DNA of 43,612 nucleotides from a virus (IMGVR_UViG_3300044838_000064:1-43612); one strand, 5' to 3'. Shown: positions 16,059 to 24,681, counted from the stretch's first letter. The notes: generated from the sequence alone by a model not told the origin. Program-made: numbers and translations.

Positions 16059-18098
16059 ATGCCAGCGCGCAAGCTCAATCTTCATTCAGGCGACAAACTC
16101 CCGGTGCAACACCGGGAATATAAGATCGACAAATCGAAGATCGATGAAGAGAGCCGGACCTGCGAAATTCTTTTTTCCACTGACGATCCCGCCGAGCGGT
16201 GGTTTGGGGATGAGATTCTCGATCATTCGCCGGGTGCCTGCGATCTCTCTCGTTTGAATGATGGCGGAGCGTTCCTGAAAGATCACGACCCGCGCCAGCA
16301 AATTGGCGTGCACGAAAGTGCGAGCATTTCCATCACCGCAATGGGAAGTAAACAGCGGGGAGAAGGCCGCGCCACAGTGAGATTCGCACCTCCAACCAAT
16401 CCTCTCGCGGAGCAGGAATTTCGCGACATGCTCGCCGGCGTCCGCACAAAAATCAGCGTTGGCTACATCGCCCGCGAAATGAAATTAGTCGAAGAGGATG
16501 AGGACGGAAACGAAACCTGGCTTGTGACCAAATGGCAACCGTTAGAAAACAGCCTCGTTTCCATTCCACTCGATCCGGCCTGCGCCGCGGGCCGCGCTGC
16601 CGACACGGACGAAAAATACTCAATCTTAATTGATGACAGCTTTCGCAAGCGTGAGAATGGCCCAAAAGATTCTCAAAAAAGATTTGACCGCAACGGGAAA
16701 GAGTCGCATAAACGAGAAAACCAACCAACCTCTATGACACCTGAAGAGCAAAAAGCCGCTGACGCAAAAAAAGATCGCGAAGAGAAAGCAGCTCGGGAGG
16801 AGCGTGAAGCGGAAGTCAGAGAGGGAATGAAACTCGCCCGCGAGCGCGAGAAAGAAATCCGAGCGATTGCGGCCAAAGCCAATTCGAATCTTCCCCCGTC
16901 CGAACTCGAACGGGCTATCGACAATTCAGTGAGCGACGCGGGCGCGGTTGATGCATTCCGTAAATTAGTGTTCGAGAAATATTTCGGCGACGCAAAACCA
17001 ATCGACACGCCAAGCGGTCAAGGCGATATCAAAGTTGTCGGAGAACGCGAGAGCAAAATGAGCATGGGCTCGCGCTTCGTGAATTCAGAACAGTTCAAGC
17101 GTGCCGTTGCAGCGCGCGGTCAAGGTCAACGAGTCGCCGCGCTTGACATTCCATTTTCCACACTCGGCATTCGTGGCAAAGTCGCGATGGCTCAGCGCGC
17201 TGGATTCAGTTCTGGCGATCTGACCGCGATCAACGTCGCGCCGCAACAGACTCTCGTTGCGCTCGGAGTGCAGCGGTTGACGATCATGGATTTGATCGCG
17301 CCCGGAACAACCTCCGCCGCTGCGATCCCGTATCCTCGCGAAAATACTTACGGGACAATTGATGGAGTTGCGGTCGCAGCGGGGGCGAGTCCTCGCGCGA
17401 AGAGCGTCGGGGAACGTGGACTCAAACCAACCTGGGAACCCGATCTCACGACCGCCGTGGCGAACGTCAAAAAGATCGCCATTGTTTCGAAAGTTCCCGA
17501 GGAATTCATGGCCGATTTTCCGGGAATGCAGAGCTACCTGGATGAGCGCATGCCATTCATGGTGGACATGGAAACCGAGGCCGAGATTCTCTACGGCGAC
17601 GGACTGGGAACAAATCTTCAGGGAATCACCTCAGCACCCGGGATTCAGACTCGTGCTTATGCTACGGCCTGGGGCGACACGATCTACAAATGTCTGACCG
17701 ATATCCGAGTCAACTCATTCTTCGAGCCGGACGGAATTGCGATGCATCCCTACGATTGGGAAGTCGCGCGACTCGAAAAAGATTTGAACGGTCAATATCT
17801 GGCCGGCGGTCCCTACTATATCCCCTACGGCAACGGAGTGTTTATGGAGATGAGCACGTTCTGGGGCAAGCCGGTCGTGATTTCGACCAGCGTCACTATC
17901 GGGAAACCGATCGTGGGTTGCTGGAAATTGGGCGCCCAATATTTCATCCGCGAAGGGATGCGGTTGGAAACGACCAACGCCAATGAAGATGATTTCCGGC
18001 GCAACCTTATTGCGATCCGCGCCGAGCATCGTCTGGCGCTGGCTGTCTATCGTCCCGTTTCGTTCGAGGAAGTGACTGGCGGTCCGGCAAGAACGTAA
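16059..18098 (+). CDS. Fused prohead protease and HK97-type major capsid protein
   Basis: A 679-residue fusion. Residues 1-190 form an HK97-family (S78) prohead protease with candidate catalytic His76 (LKDHDPRQQIG) and Ser133 (RTKISVGYIARE). Residues about 215-300 are a charged coiled coil (MTPEEQKAADAKKDREEKAA) like the scaffolding delta domain. Residues about 335-679 are an HK97-fold capsid protein with the usual landmarks: QQTLVALGVQRLTIMDLI, VSKVPEEFMADF, EAEILYGDGLGTNLQGI and IREGMRLETTN. After assembly the protease would cut itself and the delta region away. Start is ATG at 16059; a TTG 18 bases earlier directly abuts the preceding stop. Confidence 0.9.
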   Translation: MPARKLNLHSGDKLPVQHREYKIDKSKIDEESRTCEILFSTDDPAERWFGDEILDHSPGACDLSRLNDGGAFLKDHDPRQQIGVHESASISITAMGSKQRGEGRATVRFAPPTNPLAEQEFRDMLAGVRTKISVGYIAREMKLVEEDEDGNETWLVTKWQPLENSLVSIPLDPACAAGRAADTDEKYSILIDDSFRKRENGPKDSQKRFDRNGKESHKRENQPTSMTPEEQKAADAKKDREEKAAREEREAEVREGMKLAREREKEIRAIAAKANSNLPPSELERAIDNSVSDAGAVDAFRKLVFEKYFGDAKPIDTPSGQGDIKVVGERESKMSMGSRFVNSEQFKRAVAARGQGQRVAALDIPFSTLGIRGKVAMAQRAGFSSGDLTAINVAPQQTLVALGVQRLTIMDLIAPGTTSAAAIPYPRENTYGTIDGVAVAAGASPRAKSVGERGLKPTWEPDLTTAVANVKKIAIVSKVPEEFMADFPGMQSYLDERMPFMVDMETEAEILYGDGLGTNLQGITSAPGIQTRAYATAWGDTIYKCLTDIRVNSFFEPDGIAMHPYDWEVARLEKDLNGQYLAGGPYYIPYGNGVFMEMSTFWGKPVVISTSVTIGKPIVGCWKLGAQYFIREGMRLETTNANEDDFRRNLIAIRAEHRLALAVYRPVSFEEVTGGPART

Positions 18099-18122
18099 GA
18101 GAGTCAACACACCGAAAAACCT

Positions 18123-18710
18123 ATGAAATCAATTCTCGCATTTAGCGCGGCAATCGCGCTGGCATTCGCAATCCCGGTTTACGCTCAGGACGCTACGACC
18201 AGCGATATGCAGGTTTATCAATTCGCCGGGGTTCCTTCGAACGGAACAAGCGAGATTGACACCTTAACAATTGCAACTGGTGTAACGGCAGGGACGTTCA
18301 CGATTGCAGTTACGGGCGGTCGCACGACGAACGCGATTACCTGGAGCGCCACAAATGCCACCCTAGTTGCGAACGTGGATGCTGCCTTGGAAAATTTGAA
18401 TGTTGTAGGAGTGGGCGGCGTCACAACGGCAGTCGGAACGATGACCGCTGGCATCGGGACGATCACGCTCACGTTTACAGGGAAAAATGCGAAGATGGAT
18501 TTTCCAGCGCTCACGATTGCATCAAATAATTTAACGGGCGCGGGAACTCCTCCGCCTTCCGCTGTTACGTTGACGACCACGACTCCCGGAGTTGACGCAA
18601 CATGCCGGACTTGCAAAACCGGTCAACTTCTCGTCGATAACGTCACGCCATCGCTCTATATCAACACGGGCACGCAGGGAAACCCTACCTGGACAAAGGC
18701 CCCGAACTAA
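18123..18710 (+). CDS. Signal-peptide-bearing structural-like protein beside the capsid gene
   Basis: A 195-residue protein. It has a clear Sec signal peptide (MKSILAFSAAIALAFAIPVYA, likely cut after Ala21). The middle has the beta pattern TLTIATGVTAGTFTIAVTGG ... LVANVDAALENL seen in repeat domains of virion proteins. The C-terminal 40 residues (CRTCKTGQLLVDNVTPSLYI) look like a small fibre-tip motif. Its position right after the capsid suggests a decoration protein, but export would keep it away from head assembly in the cytoplasm. Either the signal is not used, or the protein acts outside. Confidence 0.65.
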   Translation: MKSILAFSAAIALAFAIPVYAQDATTSDMQVYQFAGVPSNGTSEIDTLTIATGVTAGTFTIAVTGGRTTNAITWSATNATLVANVDAALENLNVVGVGGVTTAVGTMTAGIGTITLTFTGKNAKMDFPALTIASNNLTGAGTPPPSAVTLTTTTPGVDATCRTCKTGQLLVDNVTPSLYINTGTQGNPTWTKAPN

Positions 18711-18714
18711 GAAT

Positions 18715-18909
18715 ATGATCGCACCGAAAACTTACTTTCTCACAGCGGATCGATCCAAAGCAGTTCCCGAAGGCCACAAGTCCGCGCAGTTTCTTCTGGT
18801 CCGCGCCGGGCAGGAGATTTCCGAAGCGGACTGGGAAAAATACGGACTGAACGTTGCATCTGGCGACGACCAAGCGGATTCGAAAAAGCCCGCGCCCATT
18901 AAGAAATAA
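18715..18909 (+). CDS. Small protein after the capsid gene
   Basis: A 64-residue protein, soluble, with a globular N-terminal part (KTYFLTADRSKAVPEGHKSA) and a lysine-rich tail. No family recognised. Similar small genes commonly lie between capsid and connector genes. A rho-independent terminator follows 22 bp after the stop. Confidence 0.65.
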   Translation: MIAPKTYFLTADRSKAVPEGHKSAQFLLVRAGQEISEADWEKYGLNVASGDDQADSKKPAPIKK

Positions 18910-18931
18910 TTTCTTTTGCTGCTGCGCAGTT

Positions 18932-18972
18932 GAACGCCCGGACCTTCATTAAGTCCGGGCGTTCCGTTTTTT
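18932..18972 (+). terminator. Rho-independent terminator after the head genes
   Basis: A perfect 12-bp stem (GAACGCCCGGAC at 18932-18943, complement at 18953-18964) with a 9-base loop is followed after two bases by six T (18967-18972). This is the clearest terminator in the window and separates the head module from the connector/tail module. Confidence 0.95.
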
Positions 18973-19017
18973 AAAGGCTTGCCACGAAAGCAAAGTCAGG
19001 ATAGGAAACAATTCTTG

Positions 19018-19209
19018 ATGAACCAGGTGCGAATCCTCTATCCCAAATTCGATCTTGGGCGAATCGCAAGAAGTCCGCATTTTCTTGGGACTTCATCGAG
19101 AGTCTACGCGACGATCGATCGACCGGGTGCCAGGACGTGCCGGATGATTCGCGCTCAATCGGTTTTTCCATCTGAGCGGCCCATTTCCAGGCAACATTTC
19201 CGGCCATGA
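19018..19209 (+). CDS. Possible small protein upstream of the connector genes
   Basis: Sixty-three residues, basic, with no recognised motif. It is supported mainly by its 4-bp ATGA overlap with the next gene and by AGGA 12 bases before the start. Its composition is not very protein-like. An antisense frame over the same bases (18971-19207) is equally open, so this call is tentative. If it is not a gene, 18973-19205 is a leader region that should contain the promoter needed after the terminator. Confidence 0.35.
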   Translation: MNQVRILYPKFDLGRIARSPHFLGTSSRVYATIDRPGARTCRMIRAQSVFPSERPISRQHFRP

Positions 19210-19529
19210 ATCAGTTTCGAAGTGCGCGGGATCGCTTACTTAATGTCAATGATGCGGTGTCAGGTTCTCCGCAAACAGCGAAAATCTCCGGTAAAACCGT
19301 TCGTTGCATCATCGAGGAAATAACTTCCGAAGAGATTGAGATTTCCGGCGGGCGCGCCGAGAGCGGCGGATTCAGATTGTCCTGCATCCCAAAAGAATCA
19401 CTCGCTCCTAAACCGGAAAAAGGCGATTCAGTTGAGGCACGCGATCAGGATTTGGAACAACTCACTATTGTTGAATTTAACGACGCCACTTTCACGATTG
19501 TTGCGGGTAGTTTGAACCGAGGCGAATAG
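19206..19529 (+). CDS. Putative head-tail joining protein
   Basis: A 107-residue beta-rich protein (KTVRCIIEEITSEEIEISGG ... LEQLTIVEFNDATFTIVAG). The size, fold type and place after the capsid genes fit the gpFII/connector class, but no signature residue settles this. The next gene follows after one base. Confidence 0.45.
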   Translation: MNQFRSARDRLLNVNDAVSGSPQTAKISGKTVRCIIEEITSEEIEISGGRAESGGFRLSCIPKESLAPKPEKGDSVEARDQDLEQLTIVEFNDATFTIVAGSLNRGE

Positions 19530-19530
19530 G

Positions 19531-19674
19531 ATGATTGCAGCAGTTCAGGATGTTTGGATGACGCTCTGGAACGGTAAGGTTGAAAAAATCATTCTTTTCA
19601 CTCCATTAGTCGATGAAATCAGGCTATCGATCTGCAAAAAGATTGTAATTACAGCGGAACCTAAATCGGAATGA
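19531..19674 (+). CDS. Small connector-region protein
   Basis: A 47-residue protein (MIAAVQDVWMTLWNGKVEKI followed by a mixed helical tail). It starts one base after the preceding stop and its TGA overlaps the next ATG (ATGA at 19671). The precise fit between two genes supports it. No family recognised. Confidence 0.6.
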   Translation: MIAAVQDVWMTLWNGKVEKIILFTPLVDEIRLSICKKIVITAEPKSE

Positions 19675-20096
19675 GTAACTCTCTTGAATTCAGCTGTGAG
19701 GACTTCTTCATTCGACTTTTCAAAGCTGATGCTCGTTCCGCCGGGAAAGAACTTGTCCATTTCGACGAGGAAACAGTCGGGAAATCTAATGCGATAGTTT
19801 TTCAAGCGAAGCAGACCGCGAAAAACTTGGCCGGGTTCGGCGGCTACGATGTCGAAATGACAATCGAATACCGCTCTCCCATCGGAACCAGTCAGGCCGA
19901 GAGAGATAAAGGGGCTGCGCTGATCCATGAAATCGTTTACGAGAGCACGTTAAACCCCGCAGTGCGGGCCGCGATGGCGACAGCGGCGGGGTTATCTGAT
20001 CTGGTTATCAAGGATGAATCGGGCGGCGACCGGCAAAATACTTCGGATTTGCGCAAGAGGACCGTGACGCTTCCATTGCAGGCGAAATCGGCGTAA
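19671..20096 (+). CDS. Putative tail completion/terminator protein
   Basis: A 141-residue protein with a mixed alpha-beta pattern (FGGYDVEMTIEYRSPIGTS, then an ALIHEIVYES helix and a beta C-terminus, TVTLPLQAK). Position, size and the strand-rich tail fit proteins of the gpU/gpZ class that cap the tail tube, but the match is by context only. Confidence 0.45.
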   Translation: MSNSLEFSCEDFFIRLFKADARSAGKELVHFDEETVGKSNAIVFQAKQTAKNLAGFGGYDVEMTIEYRSPIGTSQAERDKGAALIHEIVYESTLNPAVRAAMATAAGLSDLVIKDESGGDRQNTSDLRKRTVTLPLQAKSA

Positions 20097-20142
20097 AATT
20101 ATCATTGACGCGAAACCGTGACGACCTATTCTCATTTTTGAA

Positions 20143-20499
20143 ATGAGCGCTGAATTGCAAATCCAAGCCTCCCTCAAATTTTCCAAAGGCGGGGCGAACA
20201 TTGAGACGAATTTCCCGAGCAGTTATTTCGACGTTTCGGGGACCGTGGGAGATAAGGAAGTGCAGGCAATCGGAACAGCCGATGAAGTCCTAAATCTCGG
20301 CGACATCGCCACAATCGGATATGTAATGTTGCGCAATTTGGATGCGACCAATTACATCTCGATCGGCAGCGACGGCACTCTCTACCCCATCAAATTGAAA
20401 CCCGGAGAGGTCGCTCTTGTCCGGTGGAACGCTGCGGCCATCCACGCGAAAGCGAATGTCGCCGTTTGCAATCTCGAATACACTCTGATCTCCGATTAA
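20143..20499 (+). CDS. Small virion protein, tail region
   Basis: A 118-residue beta-rich protein (SYFDVSGTVGDKEVQAIG ... NYISIGSDGTLYPIKLKPG). Similar small proteins with a YISIG...L.PGE pattern occur in tail or fibre regions of environmental phages. The exact role is unknown. Confidence 0.55.
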   Translation: MSAELQIQASLKFSKGGANIETNFPSSYFDVSGTVGDKEVQAIGTADEVLNLGDIATIGYVMLRNLDATNYISIGSDGTLYPIKLKPGEVALVRWNAAAIHAKANVAVCNLEYTLISD

Positions 20500-20501
20500 T
20501 T

Positions 20502-20738
20502 ATGGCTGACGGAAAAACTGTTCCAGGTGGGACCGCGAACCTTCCCGATAATCCCGAACTCGCGAATTTGAAAGAGCGCGAGGCGACTATTGTGACGGAA
20601 ATCGAACGGCTCGAAAAGATGGATGCCAACAAAATGTCGCATTCTGGCCATGATTTTAACGAGGTCAAAAATCGCGAGATTAAACACCTGGCAGAAATTC
20701 GCGCCGCAATCGCGGAACTAGAGGGAGCGGCGAACTGA
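20502..20738 (+). CDS. Small coiled-coil protein, tail region
   Basis: A 78-residue protein. The first 20 residues are Gly/Pro/Asn-rich and the rest is a charged helix (LKEREATIVTEIERLEKM). It starts two bases after the previous stop and ends one base before the next start. No family recognised. Confidence 0.6.
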   Translation: MADGKTVPGGTANLPDNPELANLKEREATIVTEIERLEKMDANKMSHSGHDFNEVKNREIKHLAEIRAAIAELEGAAN

Positions 20739-20739
20739 T

Positions 20740-21117
20740 ATGGCCGTCGCAGTTCTAGGCAGTGGCAACGCTCAATACGGAGTTCCGCTGCCCGAAGTCG
20801 GAATCTCCGTCAAGACGGTCACGACCGTTTACAAACTTGAGATCAACGTTCCGATTCTCGACAATGTTGGGGAAGTCCGTGGCAAGGTTAAGTCCACGAA
20901 AGTTTCGCGAGACATTACAGTGGACGGTGAAGTGACTGGCGCGACCGGAGTCATGGCCTGGGGATTCTTGACTGCGTGCGTCCCGGCTAACAATATTTCC
21001 CGATTCGGCGACGGCACCGGCACTCCGCTACTTGATGAAGTGACGATCACAGATCAAAGGGCGGAGTGGGAAATGTTCTCTGCGAAACTTTCCAGCAATC
21101 CTGGACTCGTGCTTTAA
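20740..21117 (+). CDS. Putative tail tube protein
   Basis: A 125-residue protein, strand-rich, with Gly turns (TVYKLEINVPILDNVGEVRG ... DITVDGEVTGATGV). It lies shortly before the frameshifted chaperone pair, where siphophages encode the tail tube (gpV class). It is shorter than typical tube proteins, and the assignment is inference from position and fold pattern. Confidence 0.4.
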   Translation: MAVAVLGSGNAQYGVPLPEVGISVKTVTTVYKLEINVPILDNVGEVRGKVKSTKVSRDITVDGEVTGATGVMAWGFLTACVPANNISRFGDGTGTPLLDEVTITDQRAEWEMFSAKLSSNPGLVL

Positions 21118-21170
21118 GAAAAAACAAAAACAGGCAGCGATCAGCCTGAACCAAAATCGCGTTGTTATTT

Positions 21171-21827
21171 ATGGAACCATACACGGGCGACATGCCCTTT
21201 GAGACAAATGAAGCGCTTCTAGCTTTTTGTCTTTTCACCTCCGGCTGCGATCCATGCGACGAGCGAACGCCCTGCATAAATCTTTATGATGAAGAGATCC
21301 TTTTCAGGATCGGCGGCGGCGAAAAAGATCACATTGGAAAAACAATCCGCCCATCGAAATTCGCCGGGATGTCGCTATGGGATGCGGCGCAACGGGCCTG
21401 GAAAGATGAAGCCAAGGGCGATGTTAAGTTTTGCCTGAGGCTGACAGCGCGATGCTCCGAACTCATCAGGGCGTATCGAGAGCAGTGCAAGCAGATCGAC
21501 CAATCGGAAGAAAAAGCTTCGACTCTTCTTCTTGGAATCGCGGAGCAGTTCAAAAATGGAGCAATCCAGGCTGACGAATTTATCCTGCGAACGGCCTGCG
21601 TTAATTTAAAAACCCGGCGCGATTTCATGAATCATTGGAAGAAAACGGTTCCGATGTTGAGAGTGCCACGAAAAGGAAAATCAACGATGGTCGATTCGAC
21701 GGTATCAGTTTACAACAAAGGCGGCGGGACTAAGAGCGTTCCCGCAAAAGTCGTCACGAGCCCTGGATTTGATGTCATTGGACTCAACGCCTCGGACAGT
21801 ATCAAAAAGGAGATGGGACTATTGTGA
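21171..21827 (+). CDS. Hypothetical tail-region protein
   Basis: A 218-residue protein. It has an N-terminal Cys-containing segment (FTSGCDPCDERTPCINL), a long helical middle, and a basic C-terminus. No family recognised. ATG at 21171 was preferred to a TTG nine bases earlier. The stop overlaps the GTG of the next gene. Confidence 0.55.
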   Translation: MEPYTGDMPFETNEALLAFCLFTSGCDPCDERTPCINLYDEEILFRIGGGEKDHIGKTIRPSKFAGMSLWDAAQRAWKDEAKGDVKFCLRLTARCSELIRAYREQCKQIDQSEEKASTLLLGIAEQFKNGAIQADEFILRTACVNLKTRRDFMNHWKKTVPMLRVPRKGKSTMVDSTVSVYNKGGGTKSVPAKVVTSPGFDVIGLNASDSIKKEMGLL

Positions 21828-22105
21828 GCGTGATGATATTCGGACCTAAGATAATCTACGGGTCATCGCCAAAGGAGCCTGATTTGCCGCAGGGATGGAA
21901 GCGAATTCATAATCAGAAAAGTTGGTTGAAATTTGAATCTCCGTGCGGGAAGCATTGGTTCGTTCAGGAGAATGGCAAACTCCTGAGATGTAAATATGCC
22001 AATGCTTGGGATGTGATTCGAACGCTTCCGAATTTACTGAGAGGATTCCGGCCGCTCAGATTCGGGCAACAATATTGCGATGAGCGCCAAGTCATACAAC
22101 TATGA
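21824..22105 (+). CDS. Small hypothetical tail-region protein
   Basis: A 93-residue basic protein from a GTG start, with an aromatic-rich centre (QKSWLKFESPCGKHWFVQ). The stop overlaps the start of the chaperone gene by 4 bp. No family recognised. Confidence 0.55.
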   Translation: MSVMIFGPKIIYGSSPKEPDLPQGWKRIHNQKSWLKFESPCGKHWFVQENGKLLRCKYANAWDVIRTLPNLLRGFRPLRFGQQYCDERQVIQL

Positions 22106-22548
22106 GCGCGAAACCGAAACCAAAATCTGACGCTTTCGTAAAGAGCGAGCGACATACTCTCAATGGCATCAAATTAGAGCCATGGACGGCTGACAGGAGC
22201 ATCGCGGCGCAGTCATTAGGGATGATCTTCCCGGCGCTTGGAACGGAAGGCTGGGCGTCCGTCAAGCGGAGTGGCATCTATCCCGGCGCCGTCCGTGACG
22301 TGGCGCTGGCTCTCTGGCTGTGCTCCTTGACTCCTGAGCAAGTTCTGGAAGCCGAATGTGCCGGGGAAAAAGAAGCCAAGAAGCGTTCGACGGAATGGGC
22401 GGGACGTCAAGGCATCCACGACACCAATAAACAAGCCTTTTGGGACGCCCTTGGGCTTTTCATGGAAATGCAGCGCGAGGTCAATGACTCAGTGACGGTG
22501 CCTGAAAAATCCGCCGGGACAGAGGATGACGACTCGGGAAACGGCTAA
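22102..22548 (+). CDS. Tail assembly chaperone, short form (gpG-like)
   Basis: A 148-residue, mainly helical protein with an acidic tail (GTEDDDSGNG). It lies directly before the tape-measure region, as lambda gene G does. The slippery heptamer G GGA AAC ends two codons before its stop, so a fraction of ribosomes would continue into the T-like frame. The identification rests on this layout rather than on sequence similarity. Confidence 0.7.
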   Translation: MSAKPKPKSDAFVKSERHTLNGIKLEPWTADRSIAAQSLGMIFPALGTEGWASVKRSGIYPGAVRDVALALWLCSLTPEQVLEAECAGEKEAKKRSTEWAGRQGIHDTNKQAFWDALGLFMEMQREVNDSVTVPEKSAGTEDDDSGNG

Positions 22549-22739
22549 GGCCATTATCGCACTTCGCGAATCTCTGCGCGATAGTGGCCGAGGTAAGTGG
22601 GCATGATGCAGAATTTATCATGCGGAAAATGCCACTGGCGCGGTGCTACCAGTTTCGATCGATCTGGTATGACAAACACGCAATCGAGTGGAAAGTTCTC
22701 GGCGTGAATTCCAATTCTCTGAACAAAATTATCCAATGA
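22102..22739 (+). CDS. Tail assembly chaperone, frameshifted long form (gpGT-like)
   Basis: A -1 shift at GGGAAAC (22536-22542) joins bases 22102-22542 to 22542-22739. The long product has about 212 residues. The added 65 residues include NLCAIVAEVSGHDAEFIMRK and WYDKHAIEWKVLG, a compact helical pattern that looks coding and has no start codon of its own in a suitable place. In lambda, G and GT made this way chaperone the tape-measure protein during tail assembly. The T-frame stop overlaps the next start by 4 bp. Confidence 0.8.
22536..22542 (+). promoter_or_regulatory. Programmed -1 ribosomal frameshift site (GGGAAAC)
   Basis: The heptamer G GGA AAC fits X XXY YYZ in the frame of the chaperone gene. 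After slipping by one base the tRNAs pair with GGG AAA and translation continues to 22739. Lambda uses the near-identical GGGAAAG. The zero-frame stop is only 3 bases downstream of the heptamer. Confidence 0.85.
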
Positions 22740-23407
22740 GAGTCGCAGTCGATACCAGTAAATTCAACGCAATGGTGCGGGAGATCGCACGCAAGGCTGG
22801 TGTTCCCAATGAGGAAGTCTTAACTCACGAAGTCGGGAAGATTCTGGAAAAGACGATCACGAACACGAAAGCGGCGACCGTTTCAAGTATTCGCGCCACT
22901 TCCGAGAAATCTCAATTCTCCATGCAACCGGAGAGCCTTTATTCTCCGAAGGGCGGCCGCGCTGGAGTAAACGTTACGAAAAACGGATTCATCGCCTACT
23001 TTTTGCGCAACCGTTACCCGGATAATCTCTGGGCGTTGATGTCGGCGCGGCGGAAAGTTTCACTCGCGGCAAAGTTGAAAGCTCGCGGGCTCGCACGCAA
23101 GAGCTGGCTGGACATCGCCAATCGCCTCGGACTCTCAATTAATTATCCCGGCTACGTCGCTTCTGCCGTGCCGAGCAGCGGGAAGGAGCATCCAGAAAAT
23201 ACCCGCGTGCGGCTTGCGAGACAGAACGGCAAATTGCAGATCGCTTTTCAGAACTCTCAACCAACCGTCAACCGGATCGGTGGAAGTCGAGCATTGCAAG
23301 CGGCCATTGATGGACGGTATAAATTCTTCATAACGCAGATGGCAAAAGGAACTTTTGACGACATCGCGAAGATTGCGAAGAAATATCCCGGGATAAGGAT
23401 TTTATGA
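22736..23407 (+). CDS. Tail protein of unknown class
   Basis: A 223-residue basic protein with an N-terminal helical region (FNAMVREIARKAGV), a middle that might fold onto a ring protein, and a C-terminal helix. The ATG at 22736 overlaps the T-frame stop. It stands between chaperones and tape measure; some phages keep an HK97 gp10-like protein there or elsewhere. No family recognised with confidence. Confidence 0.5.
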   Translation: MRVAVDTSKFNAMVREIARKAGVPNEEVLTHEVGKILEKTITNTKAATVSSIRATSEKSQFSMQPESLYSPKGGRAGVNVTKNGFIAYFLRNRYPDNLWALMSARRKVSLAAKLKARGLARKSWLDIANRLGLSINYPGYVASAVPSSGKEHPENTRVRLARQNGKLQIAFQNSQPTVNRIGGSRALQAAIDGRYKFFITQMAKGTFDDIAKIAKKYPGIRIL

Positions 23408-24681
23408 ACGCAGGCACGATCCAAGGTGAATTCGGCTGGTCAAACTCTCCTCTTATTGCCGGGATGCGTGACGCAGAGAATATCGCGTCGAAAGGCGCGG
23501 CAAACGTTCAGAATAAATTTGCTTCCATCTTCAAACGAAGCCCGAACATGCGAGCGGAAAGAGCGATCAGCGGATCACTCCAAGCTTTCGCGAGTGGTGA
23601 TATTGCAGGCGGGATTCAGGATATCACGAGCCGGATGACCGGACTTGGACTGGCGGCTGGTGTCGCGATTGGAGCCGGGGTTGCGATCTTCGAGAAATTC
23701 CGGGAGCAGATCGTCGCCACCCGCAAAGCACACGAGGCGTTAGAGGAGGAGATGATTAAACGCCCGGTTTCGGGAGTAGTTGGTCTGTCTGAATCGGGTA
23801 TGAGTCAAGCCCTGGAGAGGCGTCAAAAACTCGCAGCGGATTTAACAGAGCAATCACAGCATCGTTTCGGGAGCGAACTTAAAGAGACGTTTGAATCGCT
23901 AATGAATGCTCCCGGAGTAGCGAATTTTTCAAAAACTACCGGCAAGGAAAGACTCGGCGTTGAAACCGATCTCAGCAAAGCCTCCTCTGAAAATAAAGAG
24001 ATTATGAAATCTCGGGCGCAATTAGCCCAGAAGCTTGTTGACCTAAAATCTCAGGAACTTTTCGGAGACGAACATGCTGCAAGAATTGGAATGATAATGG
24101 CCGAGACGGAGCAAAAGAGGGCCGAACTGAAACAACAAGGGTTAACTCACGTTGCTTTTCAAATTGCAGATAAGGCCGCACAGACTCAAGGCGGTGTCGC
24201 GCTGGCAGTGGAGAATAAACGTGAGGAATCAAAGGAGCGTTCACTGGCCATAGAAGAGAAGATGACGCGGCTAACCCGGCTCGGATTGAAACCCGAAGAT
24301 CAAAGAAAGGTCAGAGCAGGCCTAGAACTGAAAGACCTCGATCAACAAATTGCTGGGGAAACAGATCCGATGCGGAAAAGAATCCTCGTAGAAAAAAGGG
24401 GAGAAAAAGAAAACGAGATTCGAGCCGCGAATCCGCAAGAAGCCGGAAATCCTTTCGCTTTTGGAACAACCGCAGCGCGAAACTGGGAGTCTGACCAAGG
24501 CGGATTTGGGACCATCGCAGAGCGATCAAAGGAGACCGAGAACGCCGGAAGTTTTGGAAGCCTTGCGCAATCCGCAGCCCTACGCGGCGAGTCTCCAATG
24601 GGGAAAGCAACAGATCCGGCAGTCGTGAAAGTCCTTAACGAGATAAAGACCATCGTCAGTCAAGCTTGGTTAACTCCATGA
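23404..24681 (+). CDS. Putative tape-measure protein (short)
   Basis: A 425-residue protein. A Gly/Ala-rich hydrophobic segment (GLGLAAGVAIGAGVAIF, about residues 77-93) is of the kind tape measures use at membrane entry. It is followed by about 250 residues of charged helix (ALERRQKLAADLTEQ ... KEENEI-type repeats) and a Gly/Ser-rich end. The position after the chaperone pair fits. Tape measures set tail length by their own length, so this would imply a short siphovirus tail. ATGA overlaps on both sides. Confidence 0.6.
   Translation: MNAGTIQGEFGWSNSPLIAGMRDAENIASKGAANVQNKFASIFKRSPNMRAERAISGSLQAFASGDIAGGIQDITSRMTGLGLAAGVAIGAGVAIFEKFREQIVATRKAHEALEEEMIKRPVSGVVGLSESGMSQALERRQKLAADLTEQSQHRFGSELKETFESLMNAPGVANFSKTTGKERLGVETDLSKASSENKEIMKSRAQLAQKLVDLKSQELFGDEHAARIGMIMAETEQKRAELKQQGLTHVAFQIADKAAQTQGGVALAVENKREESKERSLAIEEKMTRLTRLGLKPEDQRKVRAGLELKDLDQQIAGETDPMRKRILVEKRGEKENEIRAANPQEAGNPFAFGTTAARNWESDQGGFGTIAERSKETENAGSFGSLAQSAALRGESPMGKATDPAVVKVLNEIKTIVSQAWLTP

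Noticed and set aside
18971-19207. Reverse-strand 78-residue frame
   Set aside because: No supporting overlap or ribosome site; the forward frame at 19018 is at least coupled to the next gene.
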